Notes under the pieces: model-generated
Database searches by the model: none
Told to the model about the DNA's origin: nothing
What the model saw: the letters and a program-made list of their open reading frames with translations, nothing else
NCBI GenBank assembly: GCA_050084985.1
Contig: JBITNC010000001.1
Coordinates: 115,754,001-115,818,000 of the forward strand
Reading direction: 5' to 3'
Length of the DNA stretch: 64,000 nt
DNA from: Nageia nagi
Lineage: Eukaryota > Pinophyta
Shown: positions 37,975 through 49,400 of the stretch, piece by piece
Numbering within the stretch: position 1 is the stretch's first letter
How the letters are laid out: every line of letters begins with the position of its first letter
Translations under genes and position numbers: made by a program

Positions 37975-38560
37975 GACCTTAAAATTTAAATCTTAAACCC
38001 TTAACTCAAACCTAAAGCACTAACCCTTAAACCATAACCCATAAGTCAAACCTAACATTGAACTCAAACCCAAACACCTAACACTTAAATTGTAACATAA
38101 ACCCTAACCCAAACCTAAATCCCTAACCCTTAACATATTTTAACCCCTAACAAAATTGGGTACCATAACCCTCAACTCTAGAAATTAGAGTTTAATCTCA
38201 AACCCTCAACTCAAACCTAAACCTCTAACCCTTAAAGCATAAACCTTAAGTTAAACCTAAAGTCTTAAACTCTAACCCCAACCCCTAACCCCAAAAATCT
38301 TAACCATAATCCTTAATAAATCCTAACCATATTCTTTAAATCCTAACACTTACCATTAATTCCTAACCATAGCCCTTAAACCTTGATTTATAACTAAAAT
38401 TCAAACCCATAAAACCCTAACATTGAACTCAAACCCAAATTCCTAGCCCTTAAATCCTAACATAAACCCTAATCCAAACCTAACCTAAATATCTATACCC
38501 TAACCTAAACATTTATACTATAACCCCTAACCCTAACCTAAACCTTTATACAACATGATG
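37975..38560. repeat. Degenerate telomere-like CCCTAA/CCCTAAA tract
   Basis: AACCCTAACCC, AACCTAAACCCTAACC and similar strings recur throughout with frequent base changes. The motif is that of the plant telomere repeat (CCCTAAA) and its near variants. It lies in the CACTA core, so it is interstitial, not a chromosome end. Confidence 0.85.
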
Positions 38561-40100
38561 TTAGTGTTAACCCTAAATTTATCCCTGAGTTTTTTACAAA
38601 AATTTACCATAAGGTTTTTACAAAAATCTATCCTAAATTTTAAATCATAAACCAAACACCTAACACCTAAAATTTAACCCTAAATTTTTACAAAAATTAA
38701 TCATAATTTGTTACAAAATTTATCCCTAAATTTTAAGTTAAAAACAACCTTAAGTTTTTCTTTTAAATCCTATTTTTTTACAAAAATTAACCCTAAATTT
38801 TAAAATCAAAAATTTACCTAAAAATTTTATATAAATTAACATTAAATTTAGAGTCAAAATTGACCATAAATCTTAATAAAATTTAACTCTAACCCAAAAA
38901 TCTAACACCTAAAATTTAGCCCTAAAGTTTTACAAAAAGTAATCCTATTTTCTAACCTAATTATCCCTAATTGTTTTACCCTAATTATCCTTAATTTTTT
39001 TACAACAACTAACCACTACTTTTTACAAAAATTAATCCTTAATTTCTATGAAAATTCACCATAATTTTTTATGAAAATTAACCATAATTTTTTACAAAAA
39101 TTAACCATAAATTTTAAAATCAAAATTAACCCTAAAATTTTACAAAAATTAACCCTAATTTTTCTTTAAAAAAATAACCTGATTCTTTACAAAAAATTAA
39201 CATTAAATTTTAAGTCAAAATTAACCCTAAATTTTAATGAAATTCAATGTAACCCATACACCTAACACTTAAAATTTAACCCTTAATTTTTACAAAAAGA
39301 AATCCTTAATTTCTACAAAAATTAACCCTAATTTTTTACAAAATTAATCCTTAATTTTTACAAAAAAAGCCCTAATTTTTTATAAATATTAATCATAATT
39401 TGTACCCTAAATTTTTACAAAATTTGATTCTAATTTTTTACAAAAATTAACCTAAATTTTAAGTTAAAATTAACCTTAGTTTTTTACAAAAATTAACCCT
39501 AATTTTTTATGAAAATTAACTCTAAAATTTTTACAAAAATAAACCTAATTTTTAACAATAAAATAACCTAATTTTTTACAAAAATTAACATTATAATTTT
39601 ATGTCAAAATTAACCCTAAATTTTAATAAAATTTAACCATAAACCAAATGTCTAACACTTAAAATTTAACCCTAAAATTTTACAAAAATTAATCCATTAT
39701 TTCAATAAAAATTAACCCTAATTTTTTACAAAAAATAACCCTTAGTCTTTACAAAAATTAACATTAATTTTTTATGAATATTAATTGTAATTTGTACAAA
39801 AAATAACCTTAGATTTTTACAAAAATTAACCCTAATTTTTCACTAAAATTAATCCTAAATGTTTTACAAAAAATAACCCTAATTTTTTACAAATATTAAC
39901 CATAATTTTTTACAAAAAAATAACCTAATTTTTTACAAAAATTAACATTAAATTTTAAGTCAAAATTAACCCTAAGTTTTAATAATAACTTTACCCTACA
40001 TTTTAAGTTAAAATTAACCTTAATTTTTTTACAAAATTCAACCTTAACTTTTTTCAAAACTTTACCCTACTTTTATACAAACATTAATCCTACTTTTTTA
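38561..40100. repeat. Minisatellite of TTAACCCTAATTTTTTACAAAAA-type units
   Basis: Units of about 21-25 bp combine AAAATTAACCCTAA with TTTTTTACA; a second unit type is TTTTAAGTCAAAATTAACCC. The CCCTAA heptamer core is kept while spacers vary. No gene. Continuous with the tract on its left. Confidence 0.85.
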
Positions 40101-41009
40101 CAAATTGGAGATCATATGTTCATTTCATATAACAAAAAAAAGGAGGATCTATGGGATTTTTTGGTATGTTTTTTTTATTTTTTTATGAATTTAATAAAAT
40201 TAAATCCATAATTTGCAAATTTTAGAGTTGTTATCTCAAATCTAAAATTAATTTTGTAATATTTAGTTTTTCCCTAAAATTAATTTTGTAAGATTTAGTT
40301 TTTCTCCAAACCCTAGGTTTAATTTTGTAAACCCTAACTTTTTTATCTAGATTTTACGGTTTTCATGTTCCAAATATTTAGGGTTTTTTTATTTTGTTCA
40401 ATTTGTTGAAGTTTTTTTATGTATTTTTTCAATCTTCATATTAAAAATATCACATGCATGCAAAAATATTCTATCTCTATTAAAAAAATGTTAAATGTAT
40501 GCTTTAGAAAGTAAAAATTTGGATTTAATATACTTACCTTTGAATTTGGCTATGGATCTATAAAATAAAACCTTAGATCTAATGGAAAATAGTTAATTTC
40601 TTTCCAAATCTAACCCTTATGCCCCGCTCTTCTATGATAAAACACTCTTTACCCTATCCCTCTCATGATATTTGACTGAGAAAATGATTATTGGGGCATG
40701 TGGGGTATACCCCTTTTATTTTTTATAATTGCATGATCTACTTGATGCATTGATGTGTCAAGCAATGCATCATGTGGTCCTCATTAAAATTAAAAAAAAA
40801 CTAAAAAAATAACATTAAATAAATTTGAAATATTAAACAATTTTTAAAATACTTAAAATATTAAATAATTTTAAAAATATTTACTTTTAAATATTAAATT
40901 AATTATTGGATTAAATTCGTAAATATTTACTTTTAAATATTAGATTGATTCATAAACAAATAAAATTATAAATAGTATTAAATTAATAAAATGTAATTTT
41001 TATATTATG
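40101..41009. other. CACTA core spacer with an internal subterminal-like motif
   Basis: Mostly AT-rich, with a few AAACCCTA traces at 40310-40330. ATGTGTCAAGCAATGCATCA at 40753-40772 nearly matches the left subterminal motif at 35383. A GC-richer stretch at 40610-40730 (CCCGCTCTTC, CCCTATCCCTCTC) is unexplained. No gene recognised. Confidence 0.5.
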
Positions 41010-41640
41010 ATATCATTAATGCTTTGTTAATGTTAATCTACATTAATAATGTTAAGGTTATGAATCAAGTCATGGTTTTTGGATTAGGATTTGATGTTAT
41101 GAGTTTCAAATATGTTACATCATGTCTATGTTAATGTTATGTGACACTTAATATTACATAAATGTGAATGCTATACATCAATGATGGATTGTTAATGTCA
41201 ATTTTAATGGTAATGGTATGTTAATGTTGTATCAATGATAATGTTATGGTAACGTTAATGTTATAAGTTAATTTTAATGTTAACATTATCTATCTTGAAG
41301 CTCACATTAATTAGAAAAGGGTTAGATTATCAATGATGGAGGCAAAGTTATTTTAATGTTATGTTATTGTTATGTTATATTGATGCCATGCTAATATGGA
41401 TAATGTGATGTTAATGTTATGTTAATAGAGTTAATGCAATTTTAATGCCATGCTAATATAGTTAATGCAATGTTAATGTTGTATTATTATAGTTAATGTG
41501 ATGTTAGTGGTCATTCGATGTTAATGGCATGCTAATTTAGATAACTAGATGTTAATGTTATGTTAATATAGTTAATATGATGTTAGTGTTAATTCTATGT
41601 TAATGTTAGTGCAATGTTAATATAGTTTGTTTTTTCTTAG
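41010..41640. repeat. Irregular repeat of GTTAATGTTATGTTAAT-type units
   Basis: GTTAATG/ATGTTAAT words recur every 10-25 bp, with variants ATAGTTAATG and CATGCTAAT. A degenerate minisatellite in the CACTA core. Confidence 0.85.
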
Positions 41641-42394
41641 ATGCATATACATGATGCCTTTAAAATGAACATCAATGAGTTGGAGATGATGACCAACCAT
41701 TTATTCTAATTTTCTTAAGTTTTAGTACCATAAGTATTGAGCCATAAAGTAGGCTACACTTTGATTTGATCACCAAGGTAGTCTTCCCTTAGGATAGGAG
41801 TCATTACTTTCCATCGAATGACTATAAATAAGGGAGATGAGATTTGCATGGTTGATACTAATGGGTTAGTCAGTCCATTGGCTATGTCATTGAGGGTTGA
41901 TACTCTTGGCATGCTATTAACTACTCACTCGATGGTATTCCTAGTGCCCAATTCCAAAATTGGGATACATTTAGTCACCATGCCAAGACTTAGCCCTAGA
42001 AAGCCTTTTTAACAACCATATTAATCTTGGAACCCACATTAATTCAGTAAGGGTTAGATTATTGATGGAGGTAGAGTTGTAATTACCACTTCCAATATAT
42101 TGTTATGTGACTTGCTGGCAAGATATGGTAAACCCAGGTTATAGTTTTACTAGCTTAACTTATTTTAACACTTGACTAGTATACATTCTAAGAAAATTAA
42201 AAACTTTAACTATAATCTTCACATCACTCACATTAATAAAATTTAATCAATTTGTGAAGTTGTAAAAAAGATAACCATATCAAATTGCATGATAAAATAG
42301 TTAGTCATATAGATTATTTGATGTACATTTGTAAAGTTATAAAAAAGATAAATATTATATTTTCCTAAGTATAAATATAGATTGTTAAAATATT
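41641..42394. other. Unique segment inside the repeat core
   Basis: Higher-complexity sequence flanked by near-copies of a ~60-bp sequence (41283-41350 and 42011-42080). 41818-42012 is open on the plus strand, and the minus strand over the same bases is also open (ILELGTRNTIEWVVNSMP). I recognise neither. It may be a captured fragment. Confidence 0.45.
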
Positions 42395-43335
42395 AAATCC
42401 TAAACCCTTCATCATAAATCGTAAACCTTGCATCCTAAACCCTAAACCCTACATCATAAACCCTAAATTGTAAACACTAAACCCTTCATCATAAAGCCTA
42501 CATCACAAATCCTAAACCCTACATCCTAAATCCTAAACCCTTCATCATAAACCCTAAACCCTAAATCATAAACCCTAAACCCTACATAATAAACCCTAAA
42601 CCCTACATCATAAACCCTAAACCCTACATCCTAAACTCTAAACCCTTCATCATAAACCCTACATCCTAAACCCTAAACCTTCATCATAAACCCTAAATTG
42701 TACATCATAAACCCTAAACTCTACATCATAACCCTTAAAACTTGCATCATAAACACTCCATCATAAACCCTAAACCTTAATCATTCATCATAAACCCTAA
42801 ACCCTAAACACTAAACCCTTCATCATAAAGCATGCATCACAAATCCTAAACCCTAAACCCTTCATCATAAACCCTAAACCTTGCATCGTAAACTCTAAAC
42901 CCTACATCATAAACCTTCATCATAAACCCTACATACTAAACCCTAAACCCTTCATCATAAATATTAAAACCTAAATCTTGCATCATAAACCCTAAACCCT
43001 ACATCTTAAGCCCTAAACCCTTCATCATAAACCCCAAACCCTACATCATAAACCTTAAACTATAAACCTTAAACAATAAACCATGCATCATAAACCTTAA
43101 ACCTTACATCCTAAACCCTAAATCCTTCATCATAAACCTTAAACCCTACATTGTAAACCCTAAACTTTACATCCTAAACCCTAAACACTAAACCCTTAAT
43201 CATAAAGCTTGCATCATAAATCCTAAACCCTAAACCCTTCATCATAAATCCTAAACCCTACATCATAAACCCTAAACCCTACATCATAAACCATAAACCT
43301 TAAACCCTAAACCATGCATTATAAATCCTACACCC
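42395..43335. repeat. Telomere-like higher-order repeat, 21-bp period
   Basis: The main unit is CCCTAAACCCTACATCATAAA: two CCCTAAA heptamers plus a third, altered one. Variants use CTTCATCATAAA or ACATCCTAAA. The 21-bp phase is kept over much of the array, with local breaks. AAACCCTAA (the plant 'telobox' word) occurs dozens of times. Confidence 0.93.
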
Positions 43336-44560
43336 TAATTTTGTATAGCCCTAATATTCTACAACCTTGATTTTTTACAACCCTAATTTTTTACAACCTT
43401 GATTTTTTAAAAGCTTACAACCTTAATTTTTTTACAACCCTAATTTTTTGTAACCTTGACTTTTTTAGAAAACTAACTTTTTACAACCCTTATTTTTACA
43501 ACCCTAATTTTGTACAATTCTAATTTTTATAACTCTAATTTTTAAAACCCTAATTTTTTACAACCTTAATTTTTTACAACCCTAATTTTTTAAAACTATA
43601 ATTTTTTTACAACCCTAAACCCTAATTTTTTACAACCTTGATTTTTTACAACCTTATTTTTGTACAACCTTAGTTATTTACAACCCTAATTTTTACAACT
43701 CTAATTTTGTACAACCCTAATTATTTACAACCCTAATTTTGTACAACCTTAATTTTTTAGAACCTTGATTTTTAAAACCCTAATTTTTTACAACTCTAAT
43801 TTTTTTACAATCCTAATTTTTTAAAACTTTAATTTTTTACAACCCTAATTTTTTTACAATCATATTTTTTACAATAGTAATTTTTACAACCCTAATTTTT
43901 TAAAACTCTAATTTTTTACAACCCTAAACCCTAATTTTGTACAACCCTAATTTTTTACAACCTTAATTTTTTACAACCCTAATTTTTTAAAACCTTACAA
44001 CCTTGATTTTTTTACAACCTTGATTTTTTACAACCCTAAACCCTAATTTTTTAAAACTCTATTTTTCTACAACTCTAATTTTTACAACCCTAGTTATTTA
44101 TAACCTTAATTTTTATAACCCTAATTTGTACAACCCTAATTTTTTACAACCCTAATTATTTACAACCCTAATTTTTACAACCCTAATTTTTTACAACCTT
44201 GATTTTTTACAACCTTAATTTTTTAAAACCTTGATTTTTACAACCCTAATTTTTTACAACCTTGATTTTTTAAAACCCTAATTTTTACAACCCTAATTTT
44301 TTTACAACCCTAATTTTTTAAAACTCTAATTTTTTGCAACCCTAAATCCTAATTTTGTACAACCCTAATTTTTTACAACCCTAATGTTTTATAACTCTAA
44401 TTTTTTAAAACCCTACAACTCTAATTGTTTATAGCCTTGATTTGTTAAAAACCTAATTCTTTTTAAAACTCTAATTTTTTACAACCTTAAACCTTAATTT
44501 TTTAACTCTAATTTTTTACAACCTTGATTTTTTCAACCCTAATTTCTAATTGTATTTCTC
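43336..44560. repeat. 16-17-bp minisatellite CCCTAATTTTTTACAA
   Basis: Units CCCTAATTTTTTACAA alternate with CTTGATTTTTTACAA, CTCTAATTTTTTA and TTTTGTACAA forms. It ends about 60 bp before the SET-domain gene start, so it is that gene's immediate upstream sequence. Confidence 0.93.
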
Positions 44561-44618
44561 AATGTTAAGGTAGGTTAGTGACATTATTATCAACATCATC
44601 ATTACCTTGGTGATTAAT

Positions 44619-46120
44619 ATGTCAAGGGCTAGAAGTGCTAATGATATCTCATCTGAAGATGATCCTATACCACCATTAATTTATGAGAGGATAGATATTT
44701 CATCATCAGAAGATGAAGATCGAATAGCAACAAACATTCATCCTAGGACAATAGACATATCTTTATAAGAAAATGAGGTATATATTATGAATGTATACTC
44801 AAATTTTATTATATAAGTAGAAATTTAAAATTAATTAAATTTTCACTTTTATAAAATCACATGATTTTATTAATTTCTTAATATTGTGGATAATATTACA
44901 GGATCATATTCAATCTTCATCTTCAGAGGATGATGATGATTATGAGGTAATTAATTGGCATGCATTACTATTTAATTTAATTTTTAATTTTTTCTTAAAG
45001 GATTTTCTTATTTGTATTGATGTTTATATTAGGGCCTAACAAAAATTCTTATTCACCTTAATTAATTCATTAATTATAAGAGATAAAGTAACCATAGAGT
45101 TATACCCAATAGGATGTGCATTTCCAAGACCTGAACTAATGGATGAAAATGTGATAGAAACATTTAGTGACCCTATCACTCTTTATTATAGAGCACTTGT
45201 TGTATGTGGTTGTTCAAGATGTAAGGGTTGGTAAAAACATCGAAGGGGAGATGTAGAAATATATTATTATGAAAATGATGGTCTACCTAATATAGAGGGA
45301 GCATTACCTCCAATGATTAAGAATTATCCCATTGGTCTAGCTAAACTCCTAGATGTGTTGAACATATAAAAGAGAATGTTAAGGTTAGAATGCCAAAATA
45401 TGTAGATTCATCATATGAAGATAGAGTAAAATAATGTACAAGAAAAAAAATTAAGGATTACTTCATCAATTACAACCACCAAAATGTTGAGCTAGTCTAG
45501 CTACCAAATGAGAGTGTTGGTGATATGCATTTAACACATAATATTGTATATTTATACAAGTCTACCTATGATCGTAAGACATATGGTGAATGGCCAATTA
45601 GAAAACCTTTTTCAAAAGCTTATGAACAATTCACTTATTAGGGTCATTCATATATGATTAAACCTTCTAATATACCTAATGCAGGCATGGGTTTATTTAT
45701 ATTATCAAATGTATGAGTTAGTCAATTCATTAAAAAAAACCATTGATGTAATTTTATGGATGAATATACAATATTACATATTGGAGGATAATAACATCAT
45801 ATTTCTTTAGTATGGCTAAATATGGTATATGTGAAAATGCAACATCACAAATAAAAGATGTAGAATGTATGTACATTGATGGTCTATCAAAGATACATGG
45901 AAACATTGCAAGATATATAAATAATTTCAAAGGCACAAGCAATCTAGCAAATTATGATTTTATGGAATATGCATATAATAAATATGGCATTATGCCTAGA
46001 AAAATGAAAACTTTTGTAAGTATGGCTTCTATTGTAACTCTTAACCATGGTGATGAGATCATAGTGCATTACAACATTAATAAACATATTCAAGCATGTA
46101 AGAAACATATGGATTCATGA
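44619..46120 (+). pseudogene. SET-domain (histone-lysine-methyltransferase-like) gene carried by the CACTA element, decayed
   Basis: Exon 1 (44619-44777) starts MSRARSANDISSEDDPIPPL and is Ser/acidic, ending at a GT donor. Exon 2 (44902-44946) reads DHIQSSSSEDDDDYE between AG and GT. From about 45060 the sequence reads VTIELYPIGCAFPRPELMDE, a cysteine cluster CGCSRCKGW (Cys codons at 45205, 45211, 45220), and a stop at 45232. The SET domain follows: YMIKPSNIPNAGMGLFILSN (45650-45711; the 'ip.aGlGlFA' entry strand), a frame-broken middle, then an open stretch at 45812-46120 with YIDGLSKIHGNIARYINNFK (the 'D....GN.aRfiNh' pseudoknot strand) and VTLNHGDEIIVHYNI (the 'di..GeEl.vdY' end with its Tyr). 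SET enzymes methylate lysines using S-adenosylmethionine. Stops and at least one frameshift make this copy inactive. It is independent of the TNP2 gene that follows 360 bp later, and an ORF fused to it was not seen. Confidence 0.8.
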
Positions 46121-46482
46121 GATACAAATGTATTTATTAAACCAGGAAAAAAGTGTAATGAAAAAGGAGATTGTAGTAGAAATTAAATAATGTTTGTAGT
46201 GTTAGGCATGCAGTCATAACTTTACACTATGTTATTTGTCATTTTTTTGAAGATCCTTAAGGGATGTTATTTGTTTAAGAACATAATTATTGGAATTGTT
46301 GATATATTTTTACTTATGCTCATGTTTTTGTGCAATTTTTACTTCAACTTATGTACTTGTTAAAGTTATTAACATATACTTATTGGATATTGCAAATACT
46401 TTTTAAAGTTATTTTTTTAATTATATTAATTATTTGTAGTAACTAATTTCATGAGCACATCATATTGCAATAGATACATAAG
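46121..46482. other. Spacer between the SET gene and the transposase gene
   Basis: AT-rich, without coding resemblance. Likely 3' region of the SET gene and promoter/5' region of the transposase gene. Confidence 0.5.
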
Positions 46483-49400
46483 ATGAGTCAATACAATATA
46501 TTATATGCCAACCTTACATTGGAAAAAAAGGAAATAAATAAAGAATATATTAAGTAGGGATGCATATGTAGAATTCATTACAAATCCAAATCCAATGGCT
46601 CTTGTTCAAATCATGAATTTATATAGTGAAAATAATAAAAGACATTATAATGCTCACGATCAATAAGAAAATGCAATGCATGATTTATTTTAATCAATCT
46701 ATACACATGAAGATGATACAAATGTAGACATGAATGATAATCCTCATGCACATGATTATAGAAGAGGAGGTGATTTAGAAAATGATAACATGTATGTTGC
46801 TTCCAAACCACCTTTATATAATGGAGCATCTAATTCCAAGTTGGAAGTGCTCCTACTTATCATGAATATAAAGGCCAAAAATGGATGGTCAAATACAGTT
46901 TTAATGATCTTTTGAAGTATTTATTTATTTTTATAATTTTTTTATTTTTATAAATTTATTTAACATTTTTCAAACTTTGTTTATTATATACATAATAATT
47001 TTATGTTTTTATTTGTATTATAGGTTACTAAATGAAATAATACTTTGAAGTGATAATGTCATCCCTTCTTCATGTAAAAAAGCACAAAAAATTTTGAAGG
47101 ATGTAGGGGTACCCTATGTTTCATACCATGCTTGTGTTAATGATTGCATATTATATAGAGGATGATATAAAAAATTGAGTGTATTTCCAAAGTGTGGTGC
47201 AAAAAGATATTTTCCAAGAACTATAGGAAAAAATGTACCTTTGAAGTCATTTGCCATCTTCCAATTATCAGTAGATTCATTAGAATGTATAAGTGTGATT
47301 CACTTGCATAGTATATGGATTGGCATGTAAAAAATAAATGTGAAGATGGTGTATTACGTGTTCCTAAAGATTCCAAAGCAATGAAACATATATAAAATAT
47401 GTGGTTTGATAGATTTTGGGATGAACCTACAAGTATTAGGTTGGGTTTAACAATTGATGGTGTCAATCCACATTCCATACAATCATCTAATTATTCAATG
47501 TGGCCTATTGTTATAGTCAATTATTAACATACCTCCATGGATGTCTTTGAAAAAGGAATATTTAATGTTAACTCTTTTAGTTCTTGGACCAAATCAAGTA
47601 AAATATATGGATATCTACCTTGAACCATTAATTGATGAACTAATGCAATTATGGAATGGAATTAAGAATGTGATTGACATAAGTAGACCCATCCAACAAA
47701 GATCATTCACATTGTATGGCATACTGTGTTGGACTCTACATGATTATCCAGGTCTTAATGTTTGTTTAGGTATGTATATATAATTTCTATTACATTTACA
47801 TTTATATTAAAATATTTAATTTCTTAAAATTAGATATAGTAGTTATTCTCCAATAAAAATGTATTGCAGGATTGCATACAAAAGGTTATCATGTTTATCC
47901 ATGATGTGTAAAAAATCTGACAACAAGATATTCAAAACACTTGCAGAATATGGAATACTTTGGCCATAGAAAATATTTACCATTAGATAATGAGTTTCAA
48001 AATATAAAATCACAATTTAATGGTCAAATTGATCACACTAAAACTCCCAAATATGCATCTCCTAAGGATTGGTTGAAAAAGTACCAAGAAAGTGAAAAAT
48101 ATTATTGGATAGAAGCATTTTAGGAAGGTATTGCTGAAGACCTAGAGGATGTCATTGTTAAAAAAGATGACTTACCTCAAGGTAAAATTTAATAAAATAC
48201 TATATCAAATATTCTTTTTAACATGTTATTAATTCAATTATTTTATCAACTAAATGTTTACATTTGTATATATTTTTAGGCATGAATAGATTATCCATAT
48301 TTTATAATCTAGAATATTGGAAGGATTTATTAGTGACACATTTATTGTATCATATGCATATTGTAAAGAATGTTACATCTTCTTTATACTAGTATACAAC
48401 AAGTAATGAATCAGATAGTATTCAATTGAGATATGAATTAAAGGCTACCAAAACAAAATGTACCTTTTGGGTAACAAAAAATGCTGATGGAACAACAAAT
48501 GAACTTGTCACAACCTCATGGCTTATGACCAAAGATGAAGTGAACATTCTACACAATCTTGTTAGAGCCATTAAAATACCAATGGGATATGCATCATATC
48601 TAAGAAAAGAATTCACTATTGATGGAAAAATGAAAAGATTGGAGTCTCATGATTATCATAAACTTATTAAAGTTATTCTCATATTATATGCATATCAAAA
48701 ACCTTAAATACATTTGTATTTATATATATTTTATTCATCTATATTTTGATTAAAATAAATTTTGCTATAGATTATTGTTCCACTTCCAATTCATGGATGT
48801 ATGACTTTACCTACTAATTTAAGATATGCAATTGGTCTCCTATCATTATTTCTAAGGTATTTCATGTTATTTATGATATTATTCCCTTAAAATATATAGT
48901 GCATTTATTGTTGTTTTGTAGATTTTAATATAATTTTAATTATATTTTCATAACTAGGTGGTTGACTTCAAATGAAATACATTTCAATGAAATCCTTAAA
49001 TAGCAAAGAGAAATCATGGAAATTATTTGTAAATTTAAAAAAAAATGCTTGCTACTTTTATGGATATACAAGTTCATCTCTTAATCCACCTAGTATATGA
49101 TATTGAAATAGAAGGTGTTATAAGTACTAGAAGCATGTGTTTTATGGAAAGATTTTTGAAAGTACTTAAAATATTTATTATATAAAAATCAATACCAAAA
49201 GGATCTATGTGTGAGGGATATATTGTACAACAGTATTTTTTTATGTAAGTGAGTTTTTATCTCAAATTCATGATTCAACTCTAATGATATAGTTACAAGT
49301 AGATAAAGACAATGATAAATTAGAAGAGAATGTTTTAGAAACAAATGAGATATCATATGCTCTTAATAAAGGTACTTATAACTTCATTTTAGATAATAGT

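Noticed and set aside
37975-43335. Telomere-like sequence as a true chromosome end
   Set aside because: It is degenerate, has AT-rich spacers, and lies inside a transposon bounded on both sides by ordinary sequence, so it is interstitial.
42395-44560. CRISPR array
   Set aside because: The repeats are direct and short-period with no unique spacers of constant length, and the context is a plant transposon.
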